The position numbers and the translations under genes were made by a program. This document shows positions 38,568 to 47,340 of a stretch of 64,000 bases of DNA, in pieces (the stretch's first letter is position 1; every line of letters starts with the position of its first letter). Below the pieces are notes generated by a model. That model saw only the letters and a list, made by a program, of their open reading frames with translations. It was not told the DNA's origin and ran no database searches. The stretch covers positions 1 through 64,000 of the forward strand of contig JADFXM010000024.1 of NCBI GenBank assembly GCA_015233565.1, given 5' to 3'. Source of the DNA: Candidatus Rifleibacteriota bacterium. GTDB taxonomy: Bacteria > Muiribacteriota > Ozemobacteria > Ozemobacterales > Ozemobacteraceae.

Positions 38568-39509
38568 TTAGCCAGGAAATTCGGGGCTCCGAAGCGATTT
38601 TACCACTTTTTCAAATTCTGTGGGGAGTGGAGTTTCCCACTCCATTTGCTTCCCTAGAATAGGATGTTTCAGGGAAAGTCTTTTACTGTGAAGAAATAGC
38701 TTTGTCTCACCCGGAAACTTTTTGCCGTTGTATAAAACATCACCAGCGATCGGGTGTCCGATATAGGACATATGAACCCTTATTTGATGAGTTCTTCCAG
38801 TTTTGATAGTTACTTTCACAAGAGTATATCCCTTGAATCTTTCGAGAACTTCGTAGTGACTTAAGGCCGGTTTCCCTTTTTCGGGGGAAGTGGCTTTCAT
38901 TCTTTTGCGATTTACGCGATCTCTCTCAATGGAAATCTCGATTGTTCCTCTTGTGGCCTCTGTTTTTCCTTGAACGAGAGCAATGTATTCCTTTTCTACC
39001 AGATGCCTGGTGAAAGCTCGACTCAATTTTTTATGCGCCGCTTCGGTTTTTGCAAGGACCATTACTCCGGAAGTGGTTTTGTCAAGTCTGTGAACAACTC
39101 CGGGGCGAAGAGGAGCACCGATGGGGCTCAATTTTGTATGGCTCAATAATCCGGAAACTACGCTTTGTTCTTCGTGCCCCGCGCCAGGATGGACAACCAG
39201 CCCATAAGGCTTGTTTACTATTACAATATCTTCGTCTTCAAAAAGAATGGGAAAATCAAGAGTAGTTGGGGAAACAGTTTTAATTTCAGGAGCCGGGGGA
39301 ATTACTATGAGGACTTTTTCCCCGGTTTTAATTTTATAACCAGGCTTTACTTCTTTTCCGTCCACTTTGATGAAGGAGTTTTTTATCAAACTCTGAATTA
39401 AAGATCGAGAAAGCTCGTCAAGTTCTTTCGACAGCATCACATCGAGCCGTTCGCCTTTATAAATCTTTGCGATAACAATTTCTTTTCTGGTTTCATTTTT
39501 CAAGTTCAT
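38568..39509 (-). CDS. rluD: RluD-family 23S rRNA pseudouridine synthase
   Basis: 313 residues. An S4 RNA-binding domain (about 15-75: RLDVMLSKELDELSRSLIQ) precedes a pseudouridine synthase domain with the catalytic motif HRLDKTTSGVMVLAKT near residue 139 (Asp is the nucleophile) and GRTHQIRVHMSYIGHPIAGD near 240. This is the RluA/C/D family; the RluD assignment rests on the S4 domain and overall similarity. The start overlaps the end of lgt1 by 17 bases, so the genes are cotranscribed with lspA and the two lgt genes. Cytoplasmic. Confidence 0.9.
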   Translation of the reverse strand: MNLKNETRKEIVIAKIYKGERLDVMLSKELDELSRSLIQSLIKNSFIKVDGKEVKPGYKIKTGEKVLIVIPPAPEIKTVSPTTLDFPILFEDEDIVIVNKPYGLVVHPGAGHEEQSVVSGLLSHTKLSPIGAPLRPGVVHRLDKTTSGVMVLAKTEAAHKKLSRAFTRHLVEKEYIALVQGKTEATRGTIEISIERDRVNRKRMKATSPEKGKPALSHYEVLERFKGYTLVKVTIKTGRTHQIRVHMSYIGHPIAGDVLYNGKKFPGETKLFLHSKRLSLKHPILGKQMEWETPLPTEFEKVVKSLRSPEFPG

Positions 39510-40284
39510 TAATTTTTCTGCTTTCTGTATTATTTTGTCTTAAACAGAAGTATAACCAAAAAATCGAGAAAATAAATCCTAAAATTGAAATTGCCTGTGA
39601 AAAGGACAGATATTTCGCAAGGAAAAAATTTCCCCTATCATCATCACGAATAAATTCTACAAAAAAACGAAAGATGGAATATGATAGAACATAGATTCCC
39701 CAGACGCTCCCATCAGGAATTATTCCTTTTTTTCGTAATTTAATATTCCATAGAGAAATAAGGCAAATAATAAAAAGGAAAAAAGACTCATATAATTGCG
39801 TTGGATGTCGGTGGATATTATCATTCAGATTGGGAAATACCATTCCCAGGCAGATAGTTGTGCGCGTTCCATAGCAGCATCCGTTCAGGAAGCATCCTAT
39901 TCTCCCGATAGAATGTCCCAGGGCAAGACAGGGAGCTATCAAATCGCCTAAATCGCGTAACCTTCTCTTTTTTATTTTTGCCCAAACTATAACAGCGGTC
40001 ATGGTTGCAAGGAATCCTCCAAAAAAAACCAGTCCGCCCGAGGTAAGCATAAACATTGATTTAATGTCCGTAAACTCGGAGGGGTATAGCACGATATAAA
40101 GGAGACGAGCTCCAAATATAGCTGAAAAAAGAAACCATAAAGCTATATCTATGATTTCATCGATGGAAAATCCAAGAACTGCACCAACACTGATTCCCAT
40201 TCTTATTCCTGCAAAAAAAGCCAGGGATAAACATACTCCATAGGAAGTGATTGGAAAAATGAAATGTCCTATTGTTGGATACAT
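39493..40284 (-). CDS. lgt: Prolipoprotein diacylglyceryl transferase, first copy (Lgt1)
   Basis: 263 residues and about seven membrane helices. Lgt moves diacylglycerol from phosphatidylglycerol to the lipobox cysteine of prolipoproteins. Family signatures are GHSIGRIGCFLNGCCYG near residue 125, HPTQLYESF near 160 and RFFVEFIRDDDRG near 210. The Cys-rich form of the GRxG motif occurs in several non-proteobacterial Lgt proteins. A second Lgt gene lies 199 bases upstream in the same operon. The C-terminal end overlaps rluD. Confidence 0.92.
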   Translation of the reverse strand: MYPTIGHFIFPITSYGVCLSLAFFAGIRMGISVGAVLGFSIDEIIDIALWFLFSAIFGARLLYIVLYPSEFTDIKSMFMLTSGGLVFFGGFLATMTAVIVWAKIKKRRLRDLGDLIAPCLALGHSIGRIGCFLNGCCYGTRTTICLGMVFPNLNDNIHRHPTQLYESFFLFIICLISLWNIKLRKKGIIPDGSVWGIYVLSYSIFRFFVEFIRDDDRGNFFLAKYLSFSQAISILGFIFSIFWLYFCLRQNNTESRKINELEK

Positions 40285-40483
40285 TTTTTACATTATTCCT
40301 TCTCTCAATACAGGAAATCTTTAAATAGGAGAGGTTCTTGCAAAATTTGCAAATTTAAATTTTCGAAAAATATCACAGTAATCATCAAACCCGAATTTCT
40401 TTTTGTCCGATGTGCAAATTTTATACAATACTGCAAGAAGCGCTTGAGACAAAATAAAAGAGCTTCTTCCCGTTGAAATGACA

Positions 40484-41245
40484 TTAATGCGCTTTCCCTA
40501 TTGCAAGGTCAGGATTTTTCCTTAATTGCGACAGAGTATAGATACCCAGGCAAAAAATAATAATACCCAGAAACTGGGAAAGAGTCAGCGGGCCGAAAAA
40601 AGTCGGATTATCACCTCTGAAAAATTCAATATTAAAACGAAAGAACGAGTATAACATAAGACAAACTGTAAAAATCTGCCCAAAATGCGTTCGCTTTTTT
40701 CTAAATATTTGAAGAATTATAAAAATTAATATCCCGCATATTGACTCGTAAAGCTGTGTGGGATGGACTTTATGCAAAGTAAAACGAGGAAAATACATTC
40801 CCCAGGGATAATCGCAAGGTTTTCCAAAACAGCAACCGTTGAAAAAACATCCCAGCCGGGCGATTGCAATTCCATATGGAAGGCCAATTCCAACGCAATC
40901 CATTGTTTGCCAGAAAGGAAGCCCTTTAATCTTAATGAAAATTAAATTACTTGCAATTGAGGCTAATACTGCTCCAAAAAAAGTCAGTCCACCGCTTTCA
41001 AATTTAATGAACTCCGAACTTGTTGCAGTTTGCGAACCAAGATATTCCCATAAATACAAAAATCTTGAACCAACAAGTCCGGAAATCATCTGAATCAAGA
41101 GCATGTCAAAAACTGCTTCAACAGAAAGATGACTTTTATGAGCTTCCCAGAGGATGATTGCAGTTCCAAATGCGTATCCCAGGGCCATCATGGTTCCATA
41201 TGAATAGACGTTGAACCATGGTGTTGAGAAGAAAATTGGGTACAT
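40484..41245 (-). CDS. lgt: Prolipoprotein diacylglyceryl transferase, second copy (Lgt2)
   Basis: 253 residues, with the same fold as Lgt1 (IARLGCFFNGCCFG, HPTQLYES, FRFNIEFFRGD). The two copies differ strongly in sequence, so this is an old paralogue pair or an acquired second gene, not a recent duplication. Start ATG 41245 follows the lspA stop by 2 bases, which implies translational coupling. Which copy does the bulk of lipoprotein acylation cannot be told. Inner membrane. Confidence 0.92.
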   Translation of the reverse strand: MYPIFFSTPWFNVYSYGTMMALGYAFGTAIILWEAHKSHLSVEAVFDMLLIQMISGLVGSRFLYLWEYLGSQTATSSEFIKFESGGLTFFGAVLASIASNLIFIKIKGLPFWQTMDCVGIGLPYGIAIARLGCFFNGCCFGKPCDYPWGMYFPRFTLHKVHPTQLYESICGILIFIILQIFRKKRTHFGQIFTVCLMLYSFFRFNIEFFRGDNPTFFGPLTLSQFLGIIIFCLGIYTLSQLRKNPDLAIGKAH

Positions 41246-41247
41246 TA

Positions 41248-41841
41248 TCAGACCGGATTGGGTGCTTCCTCTAGCTCTTCATCATTTCCGAAAAAGAAGA
41301 TGTCAATGAAAAGGAGGAAAACTCCCAGGTCTATAGCTATATCAGCAACGTTGAAAACCGGAAAATCATATTTTCCAAAATGGAATAAAAAGAAATCAAC
41401 GACATATCCATACATCAGTCGATCGTAAAGATTCCCTAATGCGCCACCAACCAGCAGTGCTAATGCCCATCTGGTCAGTTTCTCACTCTTGGGAAGCTGA
41501 AAACTGTAATATGATATTATTCCGATCATAGCTATAGCCATTAGAATTGGCGGCAATCGCCATTCGGGGAATAATCCAAATGCAACTCCCGGATTTTTCA
41601 CAAAAGTCAGGGAGAAAAAATCCTGGAAGATGCTTATTGGTTTTTCAATAAGCATAATTTGTATGACATACTTCGAGAATCGATCAAAGAAGAAAAAGAA
41701 TGTAGCGTACAGAAAGATAGAAGGAGCCGTTAAAAAGTATCCGAAATTCTTAATGACAAAAACCGGATAGAAAAAAATCATTGAAAAAATGCTTGCTACA
41801 GAAAATAATGCCGTTTTCAGGAAAAAAGATATTTGCTTCAT
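41248..41841 (-). CDS. lspA: Lipoprotein signal peptidase II
   Basis: 197 residues from ATG 41841 (GGAAG upstream); the extension to 41898 is unlikely. LspA removes the signal peptide of diacylglyceryl-prolipoproteins. Motifs VKNPGVAFGLF, GGALGNLYDRL...VVDFF and FNVADIAID carry the two catalytic aspartates (in NLYDR and NVAD). An additional N-terminal hydrophobic stretch precedes the usual four helices, making it slightly longer than typical. It is first in the operon lspA-lgt2-lgt1-rluD. Confidence 0.93.
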   Translation of the reverse strand: MKQISFFLKTALFSVASIFSMIFFYPVFVIKNFGYFLTAPSIFLYATFFFFFDRFSKYVIQIMLIEKPISIFQDFFSLTFVKNPGVAFGLFPEWRLPPILMAIAMIGIISYYSFQLPKSEKLTRWALALLVGGALGNLYDRLMYGYVVDFFLFHFGKYDFPVFNVADIAIDLGVFLLFIDIFFFGNDEELEEAPNPV

Positions 41842-42046
41842 GTTCTTCCCAAATATTTTGATATAGAAAGTATAATTTTTATTTCGTGCTTCATGCAACC
41901 GTAAAAAAAATTCGAGCTATCTTCTTTTCGGCAGTTTTTGTTTTTTTTTAACCTATTCAAAAAAAGGCTTTTCAATTTTTCCAAAAATCTGCTAAAAATT
42001 AACACATCAGAATATTTAATAATAATTATTTTTAGGAAAATTAATA

Positions 42047-42727
42047 ATGAAGACAAAAGTAATTTTTTCGCTTCCCCCCGGCCCTCTACAAATTGGAATT
42101 ATTGAAGCTGATGGTGTAAGAGTTGCCCCTTCCAATAGTGATTATCTGAGCGAAATCAAAAATGCAATTTCTCCAATTTTAGACCCAGAGTGGATCTATC
42201 CTGATTCTTTACAAAAAGGTATAAGAAGCCTTCTTAAAGTGTATGGATTTCATCCCTCAGGTCGAAATCGTCCTGCTTGCGAATTTCTTGCAAAAGACCT
42301 TCAGAGCCGCGGAGAATTCAAACCGATCAACAATATAGTTGATATCAATAATCACATATCCATGCTCTCTTTTCTACCAATCAGTGTGATTGACCGATCC
42401 AAAAGCGGCGAAAATCTAATGATCAGAGTTGGAATGGAAGGAGAAAGCTATATTTTTAACAAGGAAGGGCAGGAATTAAGCTTAAAAAACTTGCTTGTTA
42501 TAGCTCGAAATGGGGGAAATAGCGCTCCCCTTGGAAGCCCGGTAAAAGATTCCCAGGAAACGAAAGTCTTTGAGGATAGCCGCAATATTGTCGGGATAAT
42601 TTATTCTTCATCCAGCCTTATATCTTCTGAAAAGTTGTCTATCTGGCTTGAAAAATTTTCGTCTCTGTTAAAAAGTGAAGCAAAGGCCGAAAGAATTGAA
42701 TGGGAGATCCTTGATTCTCCTCATTGA
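42047..42727 (+). CDS. B3/4-domain (PheRS beta-like) protein
   Basis: 226 residues with similarity to the B3/B4 tRNA-synthetase domain: LLKVYGFHPSGRNRPACEFL near residue 63, then INNIVDINNHISMLSFLPIS near 100 and LLVIARNGGNSAPLGSPVKD near 150. The stand-alone family is thought to bind or edit aminoacyl-tRNA, though its role is not firmly established. Cytoplasmic and without neighbours of related function. Divergent from lspA. Start ATG 42047. Confidence 0.75.
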   Translation: MKTKVIFSLPPGPLQIGIIEADGVRVAPSNSDYLSEIKNAISPILDPEWIYPDSLQKGIRSLLKVYGFHPSGRNRPACEFLAKDLQSRGEFKPINNIVDINNHISMLSFLPISVIDRSKSGENLMIRVGMEGESYIFNKEGQELSLKNLLVIARNGGNSAPLGSPVKDSQETKVFEDSRNIVGIIYSSSSLISSEKLSIWLEKFSSLLKSEAKAERIEWEILDSPH

Positions 42728-42838
42728 TCTCTTAAAAACGTTTACAAAATAGCTTCCAGCAATTATGATATCATTGCGAGAAGAACCTCAAGATTTACGG
42801 CTTTCTCATAGTATGCTAATTCCTGCGGGAGGGAAAAA

Positions 42839-43405
42839 TTGTTCGAATATTTTGAGTGGAATGCAGTCGGATATTACTTTCTCTACCTTTTTAAGCTGTT
42901 AGCCCGCTCAGGAGCCATGGCAGCTTTCCTTTGGGCTGCGGTAAGTCTTGTTTTTCTGGTGGTTGTCACCTTCTTCTTGCTTCTGTGCATTCCTAGGGTT
43001 GTTGAAGATTATGTGAAAATCAGAAATTGGTATGTTAATTCCGATTTTTATGGAATTTTTGAAGAAAAAATCGACACGGGGCTATTTTTCAAGCTTGCAG
43101 GACTTCCATTCCTTTTGGTTTTCTCGCTTGTTTTTATGATCCTTGATTTGGTGGTAAAAACCGCCTATTCACTTGCCGCAAAATTAGGATTGATCTCTTG
43201 TGTAAATTGCCATTCCTATATCGAATGGAAGGAAGAGATCACCAAATGCCGTTTTTGTGGCGAGGAATTTTCCGGGGTTCCGACTAAAACTTGTCCAGCT
43301 TGCAATTTCAAGCCCAATTCCCTTCGATGCCCTTATTGCGGTTTTGTAGTCTTTATCGGACTCTTTGGACAACCCCCGTCCTCAAGATTTCGCCAGGACA
43401 AATGA
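42839..43405 (+). CDS. Membrane protein with two C-terminal zinc ribbons
   Basis: 188 residues; TTG 42839 is supported by GGGAGGG 4-5 bases upstream. Two hydrophobic segments (about residues 25-50 and 85-110) are followed by a CxxC...CxxC ribbon (CVNCHSYIEW...CRFCGEEF) and a second one (CPACNFKPNSLRCPYCG). The ribbons would lie in the cytoplasm. I recognise no catalytic domain. The stop codon lies one base before the next gene's ATG, so the two genes form an operon. Confidence 0.75.
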   Translation: MFEYFEWNAVGYYFLYLFKLLARSGAMAAFLWAAVSLVFLVVVTFFLLLCIPRVVEDYVKIRNWYVNSDFYGIFEEKIDTGLFFKLAGLPFLLVFSLVFMILDLVVKTAYSLAAKLGLISCVNCHSYIEWKEEITKCRFCGEEFSGVPTKTCPACNFKPNSLRCPYCGFVVFIGLFGQPPSSRFRQDK

Positions 43406-43406
43406 A

Positions 43407-45245
43407 ATGAATTTCAGACCTGGAGATAAGCTCTATTATTATGAACGGCACATTTCAGAGGCAATTCAGCGTTTGATTATTTTCTCTTTGAGTATTTTTT
43501 TGGGTCTATCAAGCTTTTTGTTTTTATTCTGGACCGATGAAATGATTAATATGGTTTTCTGGGTTCGATTCCAGGAAGAGCTGGCAGACATTGCCGGCAG
43601 AGAAGTCCCAAAGCTTGGAACCTCTGAAAGATCTATATTTACTACTGCTATGCAGGAAATGCAGAAAGTGGGAGCGCCTCTGACTGAATTTCCCGAATTT
43701 GCGGAACGCATTTCCCCCAACAACTTTATGGTACAAGCCATACGATTAAAATTGACCCGCCTGCGAATTTTAACAAAGTTCGTCGGTTTGGTTTTTTTAG
43801 CTTTTTTCATGATCTCTCTACTTGCCGTCAGAATCATCTATGGAACAGGGGAAAAACGCTGGAAATGGGTCAAATGGCTTTCCAGATTTTTCAACAGGGA
43901 TTTGGCTGAAAGACGGCCTTTTTCTGCAATCAGTACTTTCAGTTCTTTTCAGAAAAAAATCTTCGAGATTGTATTTGCCGCTTCAAAGGGAAATCCAGAT
44001 GGCTCCTTCAAACTCGATCTTGACTGGTTTTGTAAAATGTTATGGCCTAACGATGAACAAACCTGGCCGAAACGGAAATTACAGGCAGCAGTTGCTTTCA
44101 CAGAACTTTCCGAGCAATATTTCTTTTTTCAGATTCCCGCTGAAAAATCTACAAATCTTTTAACATTTTGCCCGATTCTTTCAACTGATCCAGGTTATAA
44201 GATGGCAATCACAGTAGATTCATCAGGTCGCGAAAAACATGTTTTTGTTGAAGGAAATTTTAAGTTTTCCCCACCCCTCTATCAGCAATATTTGAAATTC
44301 CGTTACTCCAAAATGCCGCATCCTTCCTCATATTCTATTGACGATAAAAAGCATCCCTTCGCGTTCCGTATTTATCTTTACCTCTGGGAAACCAACCAGG
44401 AAAATCGTAAAACCGCAGAGGAATTTGAGACCGGGCACATAAATTCAAACCTTTTCAAACTCATAGATCAAACCTGTCTCGAAATGACACAGGAACACGA
44501 TAAAGAGCTTTTGGAAAGATTTCACCGTGATTTGGCATATCTGAAGGAAAGTGGCTTTATTAAAGCTTGGTCCATAGAAGAACATGGCGAATCAGTAAAT
44601 TTGCTCTGGTACAAAACAGTTGAACCTTTTGTTTACGATCCAAGAGAAAATGTGTTCTTCCTGAATACTCGCGTTTTAAACGCCAAAACATACCATTTTG
44701 ATATCACTCATTACGCAGAATTGGAAAAAGCCAAACCACTTAAAAGGAAGTGTGCTTTTCTTGATGAATTCAAGGCTCCATGCCCCCGACATGCTATTCC
44801 CGGTAGCCCTTATTGCAAAAGGCATTCTCAAGCTCTTGGACATGACGGAAAAAGGTTGTTTTATGAAAAGATCAGATCTCTTCCCCCTCCCAACCAAGAA
44901 AACCAATCCCCTTCTTCTCAGTCTTCAACTGCAAATACACGTCAACAGTGGCCGACTTATAAAGAATCCAGTGAGGTAGAGGATATTACGCCAATTGTAA
45001 CTTCCGCATCCCAAATAAATTCTGAGATTATCAACCTTCCTGACCAATCCGATTCAAAATCAAATGAAAAATCAGATCTCAAACCCAACGGCCAGCCCGA
45101 TTCAAAATCAAAGGAACAATCGAATTTCAAACCTGACGTTCAATCTGCGGTAGAACCTAGTGATCTACCCACTTTCGGATCCATCAAACCACCTGACTCA
45201 AACTCAAACTCAAACTCAAACTCAAACTCAAATTCAAATAATTAA
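43407..45245 (+). CDS. Membrane protein with treble-clef-like zinc motif and repetitive tail
   Basis: 612 residues from ATG 43407 (AGGA upstream, 1 base after the previous stop); the frame to 43365 is an extension without support. Two membrane segments lie near residues 22-42 and 120-145, with a roughly 80-residue outside loop. A long cytoplasmic region follows, then a C-x9-C-x2-H-x7-C-x2-H motif (CAFLDEFKAPCPRH, SPYCKRH) near 455-480. The last 130 residues are low-complexity and end in an SN dipeptide repeat. No known family. Confidence 0.75.
   Translation: MNFRPGDKLYYYERHISEAIQRLIIFSLSIFLGLSSFLFLFWTDEMINMVFWVRFQEELADIAGREVPKLGTSERSIFTTAMQEMQKVGAPLTEFPEFAERISPNNFMVQAIRLKLTRLRILTKFVGLVFLAFFMISLLAVRIIYGTGEKRWKWVKWLSRFFNRDLAERRPFSAISTFSSFQKKIFEIVFAASKGNPDGSFKLDLDWFCKMLWPNDEQTWPKRKLQAAVAFTELSEQYFFFQIPAEKSTNLLTFCPILSTDPGYKMAITVDSSGREKHVFVEGNFKFSPPLYQQYLKFRYSKMPHPSSYSIDDKKHPFAFRIYLYLWETNQENRKTAEEFETGHINSNLFKLIDQTCLEMTQEHDKELLERFHRDLAYLKESGFIKAWSIEEHGESVNLLWYKTVEPFVYDPRENVFFLNTRVLNAKTYHFDITHYAELEKAKPLKRKCAFLDEFKAPCPRHAIPGSPYCKRHSQALGHDGKRLFYEKIRSLPPPNQENQSPSSQSSTANTRQQWPTYKESSEVEDITPIVTSASQINSEIINLPDQSDSKSNEKSDLKPNGQPDSKSKEQSNFKPDVQSAVEPSDLPTFGSIKPPDSNSNSNSNSNSNSNN
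45196..45243 (+). repeat. Hexanucleotide repeat CTCAAA encoding (SN)n
   Basis: About seven units of CTCAAA, the last two slightly altered, at the 3' end of the 43407-45245 gene. In-frame slippage would alter the length of the serine-asparagine tail only. Confidence 0.85.
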
Positions 45246-45413
45246 CTCCTCTTTAACTAGAAATTCGATTCCTTAATTACGTAGCGATAACAAACATTAC
45301 CGCTAATTTTTGTAGTATGGAAGAAGTGACTTTCATGAATGAGAAAAATTTATTGTACAAAGTCTTTTTTTTAGGGGATTCATTGCAATGTTAATTAGAG
45401 GAGGGTCCATTAG

Positions 45414-46901
45414 ATGAAAAGCAACCCTTGCGATGGTAGCATTTCTTCTTCTGAAGGCAGTTTTTGGAATTCGATTAAATCGCTCGAGGGGCTATTTATC
45501 ATTTGCGGAATGATTTTGTTTTTGGTAAAAGTATATCAAAATCGTTTTCCGATGACTGATTTCAAGGTTTATTACGATGCGGCCCGACATTTTTTGAATT
45601 CCGACAATCTTTATAATCCATCGCTTTTTTATCGCTTTAAATATCCCCCTTGTTCACCGGCTTTCTTTACTCCTTTTCTTTTGCTCCCTTTTTGGCTGAC
45701 AAAAGTTCCGGCTTTTCTAACGATTTTAATCTCCTTCGCTCTGATTTTAAGAACTCTTTCTTATTGGACAAACCAGGAAACCAGAGGCTGGTTAGGCGTT
45801 GTGTTCCTTATGGCTTGGGCGGGGCTTGTGCAATTCGAAATCCACCTTGGACAAGTCACTTTCTTCGAACTCCTGCTCCTTCTTTGGATGTTCGAATATA
45901 TCGAGACTGAGCAAAATTGGAAAGCCGGCCTGTTATACGCCGTCAGTTTGCATCTAAAACCATTCGGCTGGACCATCGCACTTTGGGGAGCTGTTCGGGG
46001 AAAATACAGATTCCTTATGCATTCCGCAATTTTTTTTGTAATATTGTGTTTTGTTCCTATGCTGTTTTACGGTTTTTCCGGTACAATTTCCCTTTGGCAA
46101 GGTTTTTTTACTGAAATGATGGATCTGGAAAAACAGAATTTAAGCCTGTTTGCTCTTGGCAATAATTCAATTTCCAGTATCTTCTTCAGATGGACCGGCC
46201 TGTCCGGGATGCTTTCAGAAAGCAATGCAAAATACATCGGAAGCCTGATTAATCTTGCTGTTCTGATAATTCCTTTAATGCTGCTGTTCAAAAAGGATAA
46301 CTCGGGAAACGCTCGACTGGAAGGAATCTGGATACTTGCGATTATCCCTGTGATTGGTCCTTCCGATCAGAAATACTTCTTTCTAACACTACCGCTTGCC
46401 TGGGTTGCGATAAACCGATTCAGAGAACTTCCCCGTTCAGCCAAGATTCTTATAGTTCTTGGGCTGACTTGCATCGGATTCAATATTTACGATCTCTGGG
46501 GAAAGAAAATATCGCATTGGCTAACGGACATTTCAATAACTGGAGTAGGCGGCTTCTTTATCTATCTGAGCGGTTATTATACTTCCTTGAAAGAAAGCGA
46601 AAAAAAACTTTCCTATGCACCGGGGATAGTAAATCTATTCAACATCAGAGAAATAAGGATATTCGCTATCGTTATTTTTCTATTTCTTGTGCCCACAATC
46701 TATTTTAAAGCTATAAATCGCAACTCAGGATTCATCTGCTTAAAATGCCATGAAATAATGATCCAAGGAAATCGACACCATGGAATCAAAAGCCTGGAGG
46801 GGCGTCCAATTTGTAAAAGTTGTGGGTCCGCGAATATCATTTCTCTAGATGAATACGAGAAGATGAATGATCTCTCGAGCAAAACTGTTCCTGCACTTTA
46901 A
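45414..46901 (+). CDS. GT87-family membrane glycosyltransferase with C-terminal zinc ribbon
   Basis: 495 residues with about ten hydrophobic segments. The N-terminal pattern (MTDFKVYYDAARHFLNSDNLYNP, then YPPCSPAFFTPF) is typical of GT87/DUF2029 polyprenyl-phosphate-dependent mannosyl or arabinosyl transferases; Asp of TDF is the likely catalytic base. The C terminus carries CLKCHE...CKSCGS, a zinc ribbon not usual in the family. ATG 45414 follows a GGAGG site. The sugar acceptor is unknown. Confidence 0.78.
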   Translation: MKSNPCDGSISSSEGSFWNSIKSLEGLFIICGMILFLVKVYQNRFPMTDFKVYYDAARHFLNSDNLYNPSLFYRFKYPPCSPAFFTPFLLLPFWLTKVPAFLTILISFALILRTLSYWTNQETRGWLGVVFLMAWAGLVQFEIHLGQVTFFELLLLLWMFEYIETEQNWKAGLLYAVSLHLKPFGWTIALWGAVRGKYRFLMHSAIFFVILCFVPMLFYGFSGTISLWQGFFTEMMDLEKQNLSLFALGNNSISSIFFRWTGLSGMLSESNAKYIGSLINLAVLIIPLMLLFKKDNSGNARLEGIWILAIIPVIGPSDQKYFFLTLPLAWVAINRFRELPRSAKILIVLGLTCIGFNIYDLWGKKISHWLTDISITGVGGFFIYLSGYYTSLKESEKKLSYAPGIVNLFNIREIRIFAIVIFLFLVPTIYFKAINRNSGFICLKCHEIMIQGNRHHGIKSLEGRPICKSCGSANIISLDEYEKMNDLSSKTVPAL

Positions 46902-47340
46902 CTTTTTAATACCAATTATTATTAATCCGTAGGTATGCTTAAATCCTCCAAAAAAAGATTTTCCATAAAATCATTGGAAAGCGTTGGACGTTTTTCTGAA
47001 TATTCAATTTTTTTCGAATAAGGTTGCTTCATCGTCTATGGCTCCCCACGTTGTCGGAAAGTTTCTTCAGCAGCCAAGAAGATTGAAACCCACGAACTAA
47101 TTATGAATGGTATAAATGGCTCAAATTCATTGGTATAGAGTTTAGGCACGCGTTCAACCCGCTTAATTGAACGTGAGCACGAAAATTCCGGGTAATATGG
47201 GCAGAATAAATCGTGGAAACACAGGGTTTTTGTGAATATTAAAAAACCAGCTTCGAATTTTCGAAGCGGGTTAAAATTTGAAAATTTTGTGATTAAAATT
47301 CTTCTTCGTGACTGCTTTCAGCCCTTCTTTCCGAATTAAA
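46902..47340. other. Convergent intergenic stretch (about 440 bp)
   Basis: No supported gene. Contains the terminator at 47241-47272 for the minus-strand gene and a small inverted repeat CGTTCAA...TTGAACG near 47151-47173 whose role is unclear. Confidence 0.5.
47241..47272 (-). terminator. Rho-independent terminator for the spermidine-synthase-like gene
   Basis: AACC-A-GCTTCGAA, a TT loop, then TTCGAAGC-G-GGTT forms a 12-bp stem with one mismatch. On the minus strand it is followed by a run of T at 47246-47241, about 70 bases past the stop codon. Confidence 0.8.

Noticed and set aside
38393..38662. Plus-strand frame of 89 codons
   Set aside because: Overlaps the 3' end of the pseudouridine synthase gene and has no ribosome binding site.
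43365..43406. N-terminal extension of the large zinc-motif membrane protein
   Set aside because: It lies inside the upstream gene; ATG 43407, one base after the previous stop and behind AGGA, is the better start.
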